64,000 bases of DNA from Hongsoonwoonella zoysiae (GCF_013266695.1 NZ_JABRXF010000002.1:124001-188000), one strand, 5' to 3'. Shown: positions 17,478 to 26,297, numbered from the stretch's first letter. Program-made: numbers and translations. The notes: generated from the sequence alone by a model not told the origin.

Positions 17478-18788
17478 GTGGTGGTGTTACGCAAATCGGT
17501 TCGCTGCGGATCAAGGAACCGGCTCTATCCCGCCGTCCAACTTGGGATCATGGCCATTGCATTCGCGGTGTCGGGCGGCGCGGCCGTGGCCGAATCTCCG
17601 CTGGACGCCACGCGGCAGTTCAATCAGCGCGCGGAATGGGAAGACCGTTTCGACGCGACGCTTGAAAGCCTGCAGGCGATCAAATCCGACAAGCCGACGC
17701 TTTCCGCAGACACCGCCTCACATATTGAACTGGCGATGGCGCGCTATCAGGCGATCGTCGACCAGGGCGGCTGGCCGCGTGTGACCTCCGACAAGCAGGC
17801 GATGCGCCTCGGCGCACGCAGCGAGCACGTAGTGACGCTGAGAAAGCGGCTGATCGTTTCGGGCGACCTGGAGCAGAATGCCGGCCAGTCGGATACCTTC
17901 GATTCCTACGTCGATGCGGCGGTCCGCCGTTTTCAGGTTCGCCATGGCCTCAAGCCCGATGGCACCGTGGGGGCGGGCACGCTGACCGCGCTCAACGTCC
18001 CGGCGGAGGTTCGTCTCGCGCAGCTTGAGACAAACCTCGTGCGCGTTCGCTCCATGTCTGGCTTCCTTGGCGACAGCTACGTCATGGTCAATATTCCCGC
18101 TGCCGAGATCGAGGCGGTGGAAAACGGGCGCGTGCGCTCGCGCCACACAGCCGTCGTCGGCAAGATCGACCGACAGACGCCGGTTCTCAACTCCGAAATC
18201 TACGAATTGAACTTCAACCCCTACTGGACCGTTCCGGTTTCCATCATCCGCAAGGATCTGATCCCGAAGATGAAGGAGGATCCGGAGTATCTGGCGCGCA
18301 ACAAGATCCGGATCTTCGACTGGAAGGACAACGAACTCGACTGGCGCCAGATTGACTGGAACACCGACGAGGCGACCCAGTATCAGTTCCGGCAGGAACC
18401 GGGTGCGGAAAATTCGCTGGGGTCCGTGCGCATCAACTTCCACAACGAGCATCAGGTCTATCTGCACGATACGCCGTCGAAATCGCTTTTCGGCTCGGAT
18501 TATCGCTTCCATTCGTCTGGCTGCGTGCGTGTGCAAAACGTGCGGGAGCTGATCACATGGATGCTTCAGTCCACGACGCCGGATTGGGATCGCGCCCGCG
18601 TCGACTACACGATCAAGGCGGGTTTGCGCGAAGACGTGAAGCTGCAATCGAAGGTTCCGCTTTACATGACCTATGTAACCGCATGGTCGACGGCGGACGG
18701 TATCGTTCATTTCCGCGACGATATATATAACCGTGACGGCTTTTCCCTCGCGGGCGATACCATCGTGCAGGAAGCAAACCTGCAGTAA
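17478..18788 (+). CDS. ldtP: L,D-transpeptidase, periplasmic (YkuD domain)
   Basis: Peptidoglycan-modifying enzyme that forms 3-3 cross-links or attaches proteins to the wall. The 436-residue product has an N-terminal signal sequence (hydrophobic core at about 20-37, likely cut after AVA), a peptidoglycan-binding domain near 108-173 (RRFQVRHGLKPDGTVG), and a YkuD domain with His330, His345 and Cys349 in the H...HSSGCVR catalytic motif. Three consecutive GTG codons start the frame; GGGAG is placed best for the first or second. It is one gene away from ldtR, the likely regulator. Confidence 0.92.
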   Translation: MVVLRKSVRCGSRNRLYPAVQLGIMAIAFAVSGGAAVAESPLDATRQFNQRAEWEDRFDATLESLQAIKSDKPTLSADTASHIELAMARYQAIVDQGGWPRVTSDKQAMRLGARSEHVVTLRKRLIVSGDLEQNAGQSDTFDSYVDAAVRRFQVRHGLKPDGTVGAGTLTALNVPAEVRLAQLETNLVRVRSMSGFLGDSYVMVNIPAAEIEAVENGRVRSRHTAVVGKIDRQTPVLNSEIYELNFNPYWTVPVSIIRKDLIPKMKEDPEYLARNKIRIFDWKDNELDWRQIDWNTDEATQYQFRQEPGAENSLGSVRINFHNEHQVYLHDTPSKSLFGSDYRFHSSGCVRVQNVRELITWMLQSTTPDWDRARVDYTIKAGLREDVKLQSKVPLYMTYVTAWSTADGIVHFRDDIYNRDGFSLAGDTIVQEANLQ

Positions 18789-18824
18789 AAACGCCTCGCC
18801 GTTTCCGGCGTGACGCAAATTGGC

Positions 18825-18853
18825 AAGGCCCGGTCGGATTCGGCCGGGCCTTT
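18825..18853 (+). terminator. Intrinsic terminator after ldtP
   Basis: Stem AAGGCCCGG/CCGGGCCTT with an inner loop, followed by TTTCC. It starts 36 bases after the ldtP stop. The T-run is short but the stem is strong. Confidence 0.75.
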
Positions 18854-18955
18854 CCGTTTGGGAAGCGAGATGATCGCTTGCGTCTGATGGCTGGTTTTGG
18901 AGCACGAGCTTGCAATTGCCGCTGGACGCGGCCTTATTTTCATACTCGTGGGGTC

Positions 18956-19198
18956 ATGAGTCGCGAACGGCGCGAGGGCCCAATCGCTGAGGATGATCAT
19001 ATGGTCGGCCGTGCCGGCAAGCCCGGAGAGGTTTTTCTGGAATTCGCGCAGATCGGCCGGCAAATGAAGGTGACGGCGGTCGATGCGCAATCAGGTGTGG
19101 AAGTGGTGGTGTTCGGCCCCGTTTCTACGCCGCGCAAAAGCCTGCAGGATCTTGCCGTACGCAAATTGAAAAGGCGGATGGAGCAACTCGGGCATTGA
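18956..19198 (+). CDS. DUF6898-family small protein
   Basis: An 80-residue protein whose core (GEVFLEFAQIGRQMKVTAVD, then GVEVVVFGP and LAVRKLKRRM) looks like the small DUF6898 proteins encoded just before glyA in many Hyphomicrobiales. It is predicted to be a small beta-rich domain with a basic C-terminal helix and no membrane segment. Start codon is uncertain: ATG 18956 is used here; ATG 19001, with GAGG about eight bases upstream, would still include the whole conserved core. Function is unknown. Confidence 0.65.
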   Translation: MSRERREGPIAEDDHMVGRAGKPGEVFLEFAQIGRQMKVTAVDAQSGVEVVVFGPVSTPRKSLQDLAVRKLKRRMEQLGH

Positions 19199-19369
19199 TT
19201 TTCAGGCCCGGGTCGGGACGCACCGCCGGGCTTGGTTCGTTACCGGGTTCGTGTTATGGGCTGGCCCGCACCTTCCCGCTCGCGGTCCCGAACCGCGCCG
19301 CCGCGCCCATGCCATGGAGCCTTCAGGACGGCGGCCGCAACCTGAGTTAACGACCAAGGGGAATTGTCA

Positions 19370-20686
19370 ATGTCGCTGACAGATACGACGCTCGACTCCG
19401 CCATTTATCCGGACTTCTTCACACGCACGCTGGGTGAGGCCGATCCGGAAATCGCTGAGGCAATCGGCAAGGAGCTGGGTCGTCAGCAGCATGAGATCGA
19501 GCTGATCGCATCTGAAAACATCGTCTCGCGCGCCGTTTTGGAAGCGCAAGGCTCGATCATGACCAACAAATATGCCGAGGGATATCCCGGCAAGCGGTAT
19601 TACGGCGGCTGCCAGTTCGTCGATATCGCCGAAAACCTGGCGATCGAGCGGGCGAAGAAGCTGTTCGACTGCGGGTTCGCGAACGTGCAGCCGAACTCCG
19701 GCAGCCAGATGAACCAGGCGGTGTTCCTGGCGTTGTTGAAGCCGGGCGACACCTTCATGGGGCTCGATCTCAACTCCGGTGGCCACCTGACGCACGGTTC
19801 TCCCGTCAACATGTCCGGCAAGTGGTTTAATGTCGTCTCCTATGGCGTGCGCAAGGACGACCATCTGCTCGACATGGACGAGGTGGCAAGGCTCGCCGAA
19901 GAGCACAGGCCGAAGCTTATCATCGCCGGCGGCACGGCGTACTCGCGCACATGGGACTTCGCGCGGTTCCGCGAGATCGCCGATTCCATCGGCGCCTATC
20001 TGATGGTGGACATGGCCCACATCGCCGGCCTCGTCGCCGGTGGTGCGCATCCTTCGCCGTTTCCGCATGCGCATGTGGCGACCACGACGACGCACAAGTC
20101 GCTTCGCGGACCGCGCGGCGGCATGATCCTGACGAATGACGAGGCGATCGCCAAGAAGGTGAATTCCGCCGTGTTTCCGGGCCTGCAGGGCGGTCCGCTG
20201 ATGCATGTGATCGCCGCCAAGGCGGTCGCCTTCGGCGAGGCGCTGCGGCCCGAATTCAGGACCTACGCCCAGAACGTGGTGGCGAACGCCAAGGCGCTGG
20301 CCGAAAGCCTGAAGGAAGAGGGCCTCGACATCGTTTCCGGCGGGACCGACAACCACCTGATGCTTGTCGACCTTCGCCCGAAGAATTCGACCGGCAAGCG
20401 CGCAGAAGCGGGGCTTGGCCGGGCCAACATCACCTGCAACAAGAACGGCATTCCCTTCGATCCGGAAAAGCCGTTCGTGACGTCGGGCATCCGTCTCGGC
20501 ACCCCGGCGGGCACGACGCGCGGCTTCGGGCAGGCGGAATTCCGGGAAATCGGCAAGTTGATCGTCGAGGTACTGGACGGACTGAAAGTGGCGAACGATG
20601 ATGAGGGCAACGCGCGAGTCGAAGCGGCGGTCCGCGAGAAAGTGATCGCCCTGACGCAGCGTTTTCCGATTTATCCGACCCTCTGA
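19370..20686 (+). CDS. glyA: Serine hydroxymethyltransferase
   Basis: PLP enzyme interconverting serine plus tetrahydrofolate and glycine plus 5,10-methylene-THF. 438 residues, standard length. It shows the N-terminal [11 protein letters not shown], the tetrahydrofolate/substrate segment [10 protein letters not shown], and the PLP-lysine motif [16 protein letters not shown]. The ATG at 19370 is chosen because AAGGGG stands 8 bases upstream; a TTG two codons earlier is less likely. It is followed after 44 bases by nrdR, which fits the known alphaproteobacterial order glyA-nrdR-ribD-ribE-ribH-nusB. Confidence 0.97.
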   Translation: MSLTDTTLDSAIYPDFFTRTLGEADPEIAEAIGKELGRQQHEIELIASENIVSRAVLEAQGSIMTNKYAEGYPGKRYYGGCQFVDIAENLAIERAKKLFDCGFANVQPNSGSQMNQAVFLALLKPGDTFMGLDLNSGGHLTHGSPVNMSGKWFNVVSYGVRKDDHLLDMDEVARLAEEHRPKLIIAGGTAYSRTWDFARFREIADSIGAYLMVDMAHIAGLVAGGAHPSPFPHAHVATTTTHKSLRGPRGGMILTNDEAIAKKVNSAVFPGLQGGPLMHVIAAKAVAFGEALRPEFRTYAQNVVANAKALAESLKEEGLDIVSGGTDNHLMLVDLRPKNSTGKRAEAGLGRANITCNKNGIPFDPEKPFVTSGIRLGTPAGTTRGFGQAEFREIGKLIVEVLDGLKVANDDEGNARVEAAVREKVIALTQRFPIYPTL

Positions 20687-20730
20687 CGTTCGGTCAAAGG
20701 AGGGGCGAAGCTCAGGAGCTTGAACCGGCG

Positions 20731-21204
20731 ATGCGTTGTCCCTTCTGCGGCGGAAGCGAAACCCAGGTGAAGGATTCGCGATCCACCGAGGACGATACTG
20801 CAATCCGCCGCCGCAGGATCTGTTCGTCCTGCGGCGGCCGATTTACGACCTTCGAGCGGGTGCAGCTGCGCGAGCTGACGGTGATCAAGAGAACGGGCCG
20901 CAGGGTGCCGTTCGATCGCGAAAAACTGGCGCGTTCCGTACAGATTGCCATGCGAAAGCGGCCGGTTGAGCCGGAAAGCATCGAGCGGATGGTGAGCGGG
21001 ATCGTGCGCCAGCTCGAAAGTTCGGGCGAAACCGACATCCAGGCGGAAAACATCGGCAACCTCGTCATGGAGGGGCTGAAGGCGCTGGATGACGTCGCCT
21101 ACGTCCGTTTTGCCAGTGTTTACAAGAACTTCCGGGAAGCCAAGGACTTCGAGGCGCTGCTCGATGAGATGAGCGGCCCGGAAGGCGAAATGATCGCCGA
21201 ATAA
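20731..21204 (+). CDS. nrdR: Transcriptional repressor NrdR
   Basis: ATP/dATP-sensing repressor of ribonucleotide reductase genes. The 157-residue protein has an N-terminal zinc ribbon (MRCPFCGG with the second pair in ICSSCGGRF) and the ATP-cone domain from about residue 46 ([16 protein letters not shown]). It is located between glyA and ribD, its usual place. AGGAG occurs 13 bases before the ATG, a rather long spacing. Neither its recognition boxes nor an nrd target gene lies in the window. Confidence 0.96.
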   Translation: MRCPFCGGSETQVKDSRSTEDDTAIRRRRICSSCGGRFTTFERVQLRELTVIKRTGRRVPFDREKLARSVQIAMRKRPVEPESIERMVSGIVRQLESSGETDIQAENIGNLVMEGLKALDDVAYVRFASVYKNFREAKDFEALLDEMSGPEGEMIAE

Positions 21205-21242
21205 AATTCCAAAGCGGGCGAATTGAATTCCAAAACGGGCGA
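21205..21242. repeat. Two 17-bp direct repeats in the nrdR-ribD gap
   Basis: Units AATTCCAAAGCGGGCGA (21205-21221) and AATTCCAAAACGGGCGA (21226-21242) differ by one base and are separated by four bases. They fill the short gap between the two genes and the second one ends in the ribD start codon. This may be a slippage duplication of the leader. Confidence 0.6.
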
Positions 21243-22390
21243 TGAAGGTTATCGAGAAATCCAAAGGTTCCGAAAGGCCGCATGACGCGCGGTTCATGGC
21301 AGCCGCCATATCGCTCGCCGCGCGTGCGAGCGGTCGCGTGTGGCCGAACCCGGCTGTCGGCGCGCTGATCGTCGACGAGAGCGATTATATCCCCGTTGTG
21401 AGGGGGCGGGGATGGACGCAGGCAACGGGCGGCGCCCACGCCGAGGTGAGGGCGCTTCATGACGCTGGGGAAGCAGCGAGGGGCGCGACCTGCTACGTGA
21501 CGCTGGAGCCATGCTCCCACCAGGGCAGGACCGGACCTTGCGCGGTGGCGCTTGCGGAAGCGGGCATCAAGCGGGTGGTGGTCGCAATTTCCGACCCGAA
21601 CCCGCGCGTCTCGGGACGTGGGGTGGAGATCCTGCGCGAAGCAGGGGTGGAGGTCATCGTCGGCGTTTGCGAAGGCCAGGCGGGCGACCATCACGCAGGC
21701 TTCATCCGGCGGATGAGGGACGGGCGGCCGCACGTGATCCTGAAGCTTGCGGTCTCGAGCGACGGTTTCATCGGGCGTCGCAATGACGGGCAGGTGGCGA
21801 TCACCGGCGAGGACGTGAAGCGCAGGGTGCACCTCTTCCGGGCGGAATGCGATGCGATCATGGTCGGCATCGGCACGGCGATTGCCGACAATCCGTCGCT
21901 GACGTGCCGTCTGCCGGGGCTGGAGGACCGCTCGCCGGTGCGGGTGGTGCTGGACCCGCGCGCGGACCTGCCGCTTGACAGCAAGCTGGTGAGGACCGCA
22001 GGCGAAACCCCGGTCTGGGTGATCGTCGCCAATGACGCCGATTACGAGAAAACGGACGCGCTGAGCGAGAAGGGCTGCAGCGTGATCCGCGTAGCACCCG
22101 ACGGGCAGGGGCGGATAGCGCCCAAGGTCGCACTTCGCGCGCTCGGCCAGCGCGGCATCACGAAGCTGCTTTTGGAAGGCGGCAGCCGGATCGCCAAAAG
22201 CTTCGTGGAGGCCGATGCCGTGGACGAGGCGATGATCTATAACGGCGCGGCGACGGTCGGAGGCGGCGGCATTCTGCCCTTTGGCGAGCGCGGGCTCGAC
22301 TTTCTGGACGAAAGCGCGCTTGTGAAGGCGCCGGGGCGAATTCAGGTCGGGTCGGAAAGCTGCGACCACTATATCCGTAAGGGGAAGTGA
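21242..22390 (+). CDS. ribD: Bifunctional riboflavin biosynthesis deaminase/reductase
   Basis: Second and third steps of riboflavin synthesis from GTP: deamination of the pyrimidine, then reduction of the ribosyl side chain. The 382-residue protein has an N-terminal cytidine-deaminase-like zinc domain with HAEVRAL and PCSHQGRTGPC and a C-terminal reductase domain (from about 150, LKLAVSSDGFIG...) with the GGSRIAKSF nucleotide motif. The core starts at DARFMAAAI, so the annotated ATG gives a plausible leader of 15 residues, though without a good ribosome-binding site. Only three bases separate its stop from ribE. Confidence 0.95.
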   Translation: MKVIEKSKGSERPHDARFMAAAISLAARASGRVWPNPAVGALIVDESDYIPVVRGRGWTQATGGAHAEVRALHDAGEAARGATCYVTLEPCSHQGRTGPCAVALAEAGIKRVVVAISDPNPRVSGRGVEILREAGVEVIVGVCEGQAGDHHAGFIRRMRDGRPHVILKLAVSSDGFIGRRNDGQVAITGEDVKRRVHLFRAECDAIMVGIGTAIADNPSLTCRLPGLEDRSPVRVVLDPRADLPLDSKLVRTAGETPVWVIVANDADYEKTDALSEKGCSVIRVAPDGQGRIAPKVALRALGQRGITKLLLEGGSRIAKSFVEADAVDEAMIYNGAATVGGGGILPFGERGLDFLDESALVKAPGRIQVGSESCDHYIRKGK

Positions 22391-22393
22391 GCG

Positions 22394-23002
22394 ATGTTCA
22401 CCGGTATCGTGACCGACGTTGGGCGGATCGTTTCGGCGCAGCCGATCCCGGCGGGCTTAAGGACTCGCATCGAGACGGAATACGATGCGGACACCATCGA
22501 CATCGGCGCGTCGATCTCCTGCGCGGGCGTCTGCCATACGGTGACGGCGAAGGGCAAGCAGGGCGGCAAGGACTGGTTCGAGGTGGAATCCGGCGCCGAA
22601 ACGCTGAAGCTGACGACCGTCACGCATTGGCACGAGGGGCTAAGGGTCAATCTGGAACGTTCGCTCGCCATCGGCGACGAACTGGGCGGCCACATAGTGC
22701 AAGGCCATGTGGACGGGCTTGCCGAAATCATCGAGCGCAAGGACAGCCCGGACAGCGTCTATTTCCGCTTCCGCGTGGCCCGAGAATTCGCCCGCTTCAT
22801 CGCCAAGAAGGGGGGCGTGGCGCTCGACGGGACGTCGCTCACGGTCAACGAGGTGGAGGGCGATACGTTCTCCGTCTTCCTCATCCCGCATACTCTGGAA
22901 GTGACGACCTGGGGAGAGCGGCAGGAAGGCGACAGCGTCAACCTCGAGGTCGACATGATGGCGCGCTACGTCGCCCGGCTCGCAGAGTTTTCGGGGGAAT
23001 AG
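22394..23002 (+). CDS. ribE: Riboflavin synthase, alpha subunit
   Basis: Converts two 6,7-dimethyl-8-ribityllumazine molecules into riboflavin plus the pyrimidine precursor. The 202-residue protein has two lumazine-binding repeats: the first begins MFTGIVTDVGRI, the second begins with GHIVQGHVDG near 97 and continues with the LDGTSLTVNEV motif. It immediately follows ribD. The downstream partner ribH, usually next to it, is here displaced by about 3.9 kb of accessory DNA. Confidence 0.96.
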   Translation: MFTGIVTDVGRIVSAQPIPAGLRTRIETEYDADTIDIGASISCAGVCHTVTAKGKQGGKDWFEVESGAETLKLTTVTHWHEGLRVNLERSLAIGDELGGHIVQGHVDGLAEIIERKDSPDSVYFRFRVAREFARFIAKKGGVALDGTSLTVNEVEGDTFSVFLIPHTLEVTTWGERQEGDSVNLEVDMMARYVARLAEFSGE

Positions 23003-23552
23003 GAGGACGGGGCGAGGCGTGGCTGAGCTACTGCAAAGCCGAATGATGCCGTCTCGGATATCGAAATAAGGGGCGCTTCCCATCCGTCGCCGACACCCGC
23101 AGATGCAATCCAGATAGCCACCGGTCATTCGCTGCGTACCGCTTGATGTTGGCAGGGTCAGAGGTTCGAATGCTTCCGGGGTCAGACGTCGATTTATAAC
23201 ACTGAAAATAAGATCGAAAAATTTGCCAGTCAGGGTATGGTCTGGGGCATTCGAGGTAGCGCACCTTTAACGTAGCGGTATTTCGCTCCACCGTTTTTTA
23301 TCCAATTTTGGTGGGAAGCCGCCGTGTGTTGCGCGAGATACCAATGAACGGATTATGGAAAAAGCGGCCATTGTGATCCGGTATAAATGTCCGATATGCG
23401 ACATGTGCGATGCTGTTGCTTTCTTCTACGCTACTCAGGGGGAGGCGCGGTTGCCAAGCTTGCATGTAGGGCAAAAAGCGTTCAATATTAAGCATCAGTA
23501 CTGTTCATTTGACGAGATGCACCGACAATCCCAAGATTGTGGGGAAAAAATC
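23003..23552. other. Gene-free left part of the island
   Basis: 550 bases without a gene that I can support on either strand. Several short open frames exist but have no family resemblance or ribosome-binding site. The last 150 bases are A+T-rich and probably contain the promoter of the Cys-rich protein gene. Confidence 0.5.
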
Positions 23553-24068
23553 ATGACATCAGAAAACAAAAAATTAATCGATGCGATCAATGAGAATTAC
23601 AATACTAATGCTTTCCTATCGAAAATTGGATCGTGTGTTCACTGTATCAGGGTTTGCAGAAATGCGATGATTAGTGTCTGGAGTTTGACGGCATTTTTGT
23701 TCATTCTGAACCCACTATCCTACGGGCTCCACTTGGGATTGATAGTGTCCGTACTCGCCACTTGTGTGTTGACAATCTGGTACTTAGTCAATGCGTTTGC
23801 CTTTGCCGGGCGTCTTGGAATGAATGGTGTCAGCCAGTACCGCGCTTCGAAAAGCACCATGCCGTCATTGATGACCCGTCGAGAAGCCGCAAGTGTATTT
23901 CTGAAAGCAGCGGGAGTAGCTTTAGTAGCGAGCGCCGGTCTTGCTGGCGCGCTAGGAGCAAGTCATGCCAACGCCTGTTGTCAATGTCACGACACCGATA
24001 GCGCAGGAAATTGCATTTGCTACCGGTGTACTTGTGGTTATTGTAACCCTCCTTGTGCCTGTGCTTAA
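23553..24068 (+). CDS. Unknown membrane protein with Tat-like segment and Cys-rich tail
   Basis: I do not recognise this 171-residue protein. It has Cys28, Cys31 and Cys35 near the N-terminus (CVHCIRVC), two hydrophobic spans at about 38-58 and 61-84, and then, from residue 107, a segment that looks like a twin-arginine signal (MTRREAASVFLKAAG, hydrophobic to 135, ending ASHANA). The last 30 residues contain ten cysteines (142, 143, 145, 154, 156, 159, 161, 164, 168, 170). Such tails occur in metal-binding or disulfide-rich exported peptides and in some modified peptides, but no maturation enzyme is near. GGGG precedes the ATG at a distance of 9 bases. Codon use is less GC-rich than the core genes. 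Confidence 0.6.
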   Translation: MTSENKKLIDAINENYNTNAFLSKIGSCVHCIRVCRNAMISVWSLTAFLFILNPLSYGLHLGLIVSVLATCVLTIWYLVNAFAFAGRLGMNGVSQYRASKSTMPSLMTRREAASVFLKAAGVALVASAGLAGALGASHANACCQCHDTDSAGNCICYRCTCGYCNPPCACA

Positions 24069-24138
24069 GCTTCAGACCCTAAAATGCCTATGCAAATCAG
24101 TTGAAGTCTGATCCAAGCTCCTCAACAGGAGTTTGGCG

Positions 24139-24536
24139 ATGTCTGATGGGTTTTTCTGGCTTACGAGAGCCACTGTCTCGGACTTCTCCGAAGCAGAGGC
24201 TCTCTTGCCGCTCCTTCGGAAAAACGGCGTTTTGCACGGTGACAAAGGTTATGACAGTGACTGTATCCGCCGGATCGTGGAAGCGCGCGGCCCCCTGCCC
24301 AACATCCCGCCTCGCAGAAAACGTAAATGGAAAAACTGTTTCTCGCCATAACTTTACAAGCGCAGCAACGTCATCGAACGGATGTTCGGTAGGCTCAAGG
24401 AGTTCCGCAGGATCGCTATGCGTTACGACCGCAACGCCAGAAATTTTTGTCGGCACTCTGCCTCACAGCAACCGTCTGCTACTGGTTATGGGGCCGAAGC
24501 CTAGGCGAGCGTCCTTTGAGCTTCTTGCGCTGGTGA
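24139..24536 (+). pseudogene. Remnant of an IS5-family (IS427-like) transposase
   Basis: C-terminal part of a DDE transposase. The first piece reads SDFSEAEALLPLLRK, LHGDKGYDSDCIRR and IPPRRKRKWK, then an in-frame TAA at 24349 interrupts it. Reading continues in the same frame with LYKRSNVIERMFGRLKEFRR and IAMRYDRNARNF; a missing base in a T-run near 24454 then shifts to the frame with LSALCLTATVCYWLW, ending at 24536. The 5' half of the transposase, including the first catalytic Asp, is absent and no terminal inverted repeats are visible. It is dead. Confidence 0.85.
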
Positions 24537-24627
24537 TGCGGACAAGGTCATTTGTGCTTCTAATAGCAAAAGACATCCGATTACCTCTTCCTTTTTACTG
24601 CCCCCGTCCTTCGCTTCCCGGCGATGA

Positions 24628-25119
24628 TCACCGGAAAACTTCGGCAACGACTTTTAGAATTTTCTCTTGGAGCAAATCCTTTGTAAGCTCAGGCAATGTC
24701 GTCTCACCAGCCGGGCCAGAGTGGCCGCCCCTGCCGGGCGAAGTCGTGTTTTCGTGGAAGCGAACCTTCTGCTGGCCCTTCTCGCAAATGACCGAAAAGC
24801 CCGGATGTTCATGGGAGGGATAGCGCCTTTCACCGAGATACATGGTCAACCTGATCGAAGCCGGTGTCGAGCGGCTCCGGCCATCCAGCGAGGGCTTGTC
24901 GTCTTCCGTCGAGACCTCGTAAGTGTAACCTTTGTTTTTCACATACTCGCCGATCTCTTCCATCGCAGGACGGATGATCGCGTCTCTCGCTTCGACAAAC
25001 TCGCTCAAGAATACCTGTTCCTTGGTTTCCGCCACCTGTTTCGCTGTAACAGCCGCGCGCTTCGATGCCTCATGTTTCTCAAACGCGGCATCCAGCTTGG
25101 ATTTGATATCGTCCTTCAT
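24628..25119 (-). CDS. Hypothetical protein, unknown family
   Basis: 163 residues, not recognised. The first 60 residues (KLDAAFEKHEASKRAAVTAK onward) are highly charged and likely helical or coiled coil; the middle contains a beta-like segment with SIRLTMYLGERRYPSHEHPG, and the last 25 residues form another charged helix (TKDLLQEKILKVVAEVFR). No signal peptide or membrane span. It follows the 67-residue gene upstream after 15 bases, so the two form a probable operon. GGGG lies 6-9 bases before the ATG. Confidence 0.55.
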   Translation of the reverse strand: MKDDIKSKLDAAFEKHEASKRAAVTAKQVAETKEQVFLSEFVEARDAIIRPAMEEIGEYVKNKGYTYEVSTEDDKPSLDGRSRSTPASIRLTMYLGERRYPSHEHPGFSVICEKGQQKVRFHENTTSPGRGGHSGPAGETTLPELTKDLLQEKILKVVAEVFR

Positions 25120-25134
25120 GTTGGGCCCCCCGCT

Positions 25135-25338
25135 TCAATTGTTCCGCCCGCGTCCGACGCTCGTGCCGGACAGCAGGTATTGCGCGACCTGGTTGAGTTC
25201 CTCGTGTGTTGCTCCGGCGAAGGCTATAGTTTCGATGTCAATCACCGCAATCTGTGAAATGAAATTCATTAAGTCATCTTTCGTCAAATCGTCCTTCGCT
25301 TCGCTGGCCGCATGGCAAATGAACGTGATCATGCCCAT
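25135..25338 (-). CDS. Hypothetical small protein
   Basis: 67 residues, not recognised. It begins MGMITFICHAASEAKDDLTK and continues with a hydrophobic, probably mixed alpha/beta stretch (NFISQIAVIDIETIAFAG). No clear ribosome-binding site is visible, and a second Met two codons later is an alternative start. It is paired with the downstream 163-residue gene on the same strand. The size and pairing would fit a small two-gene module, but nothing in the sequence assigns it a role. Confidence 0.4.
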   Translation of the reverse strand: MGMITFICHAASEAKDDLTKDDLMNFISQIAVIDIETIAFAGATHEELNQVAQYLLSGTSVGRGRNN

Positions 25339-25739
25339 TTTTCGATCAGACCGGAATAGGGTAAATTTTCAATCTTCCTGCGCTTCAGATTATCAACAAT
25401 TATTTACCTCTCTTGAGCTGGGTGCCCCGACCTCCGTCTGTCGTTTCATCTTTAGCGATGAAGACAATGCTAGCATCTTCCAAGACGCTTCACATGGCCT
25501 TTGCGCCATCAGATTGCCTTAGTAAAGGATATCAATTAACGGCTGTTTCTGATGCGAAGATGCGGTCTCGTCCGATGTGTTCGAATGGCTGCTCTTGACG
25601 GACCGCGACAGTTGCTTAAACGACCGAAATGGGGCGTGAAGCTGCCATTGAACGTATAGCGGTTGAATATCGGCTTGGACTGGAATTCGGACATTGCTTC
25701 ATAAGGATGAAGCTTCTGCTCGACTGGAAGCGACCGGCG
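25339..25739. other. Gene-free stretch in the island
   Basis: About 400 bases with no supported gene. The left part, to about 25560, is A+T-rich and should contain the promoter of the minus-strand pair 25338-24628; the right part flanks the toxin gene end. Short frames on both strands show no recognisable family. Confidence 0.45.
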
Positions 25740-26297
25740 CTAAGCCCCTTCGCCATCCTCAAACAGTTCCCGCACCGTTGCCACGGGCAAGAACATCCGA
25801 AGTGGGTTTGAGGGGAGGGGCTGGAAACCATAGCCCGCATAGAGCTTTGTTCGTCGTTCGACGAGTTGCGGATTTCCGTCGGCCAGCACATCCAGGATGA
25901 TGACGGCAATGCCTACCTGCTCCGCCGCCTGCGCGACACGCAAGAGCGCATCGACCAGCAGATCTCCACCGAAGCCCTGACCGGCATAGCGCCGATCCAC
26001 CCCGATCATGGACAGGAACGCCGCCGGGATGGAGCCATGCGCCGGCCGGGTTCTCGCGTATTTCTTCGGCAAGTCCCGATAATCGATTGCATGGGCGTTG
26101 AGCGCATAGAAGCCTATGACCGCGCCGTCCGGTGCGGTCATCACGTAGACGCGGGCATTGTCCGCCTTCGCCAGCTTGTTGGCCGTTTTCCTGAAGAAAT
26201 TATCGACCTGCTCGACACCGCAGGAAAAAGCCGTTCGATCATGCTTGTCCGGATCGAACGGCTCTATGGTAACTTTTCGAAGGGTGTCGTCGCTCAC
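25740..26297 (-). CDS. GNAT-type toxin of a type II toxin-antitoxin pair (TacT/AtaT-like)
   Basis: Acetyltransferase of 185 residues. Characterised relatives acetylate the amino group of charged tRNAs and block translation. The acetyl-CoA loop reads RRYAGQGFGGDLLVDALL near 103-120, the N-terminus has FSCGVEQVDNFFRKTANKLAKAD, typical of the TacT group, and the C-terminal KLYAGYGFQPLPSNPLRMFLP contains the conserved Tyr of the active site. It overlaps the upstream antitoxin gene by four bases (ATGA). Full length, with all recognisable motifs intact, so probably active. Confidence 0.87.
   Translation of the reverse strand: MSDDTLRKVTIEPFDPDKHDRTAFSCGVEQVDNFFRKTANKLAKADNARVYVMTAPDGAVIGFYALNAHAIDYRDLPKKYARTRPAHGSIPAAFLSMIGVDRRYAGQGFGGDLLVDALLRVAQAAEQVGIAVIILDVLADGNPQLVERRTKLYAGYGFQPLPSNPLRMFLPVATVRELFEDGEGA

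Noticed and set aside
19367-20803. 478-codon open frame antisense to glyA
   Set aside because: Arg- and Asp-rich artefact of the GC-rich glyA coding strand.
23150-23180. T-arm-like sequence GGTTCGAAT suggesting a tRNA fragment as attachment site
   Set aside because: No acceptor or anticodon stem around it; the match is limited to nine bases.
23355-23552. N-terminal extension of the Cys-rich protein from an upstream ATG
   Set aside because: The ATG at 23553 has a ribosome-binding site and starts the coherent protein; the extension has no recognisable feature, although it adds four Cys.
25616-25909. Short minus-strand frame overlapping the toxin gene end
   Set aside because: Mostly antisense or out of frame to the GNAT gene, with Ser-rich artefact composition.
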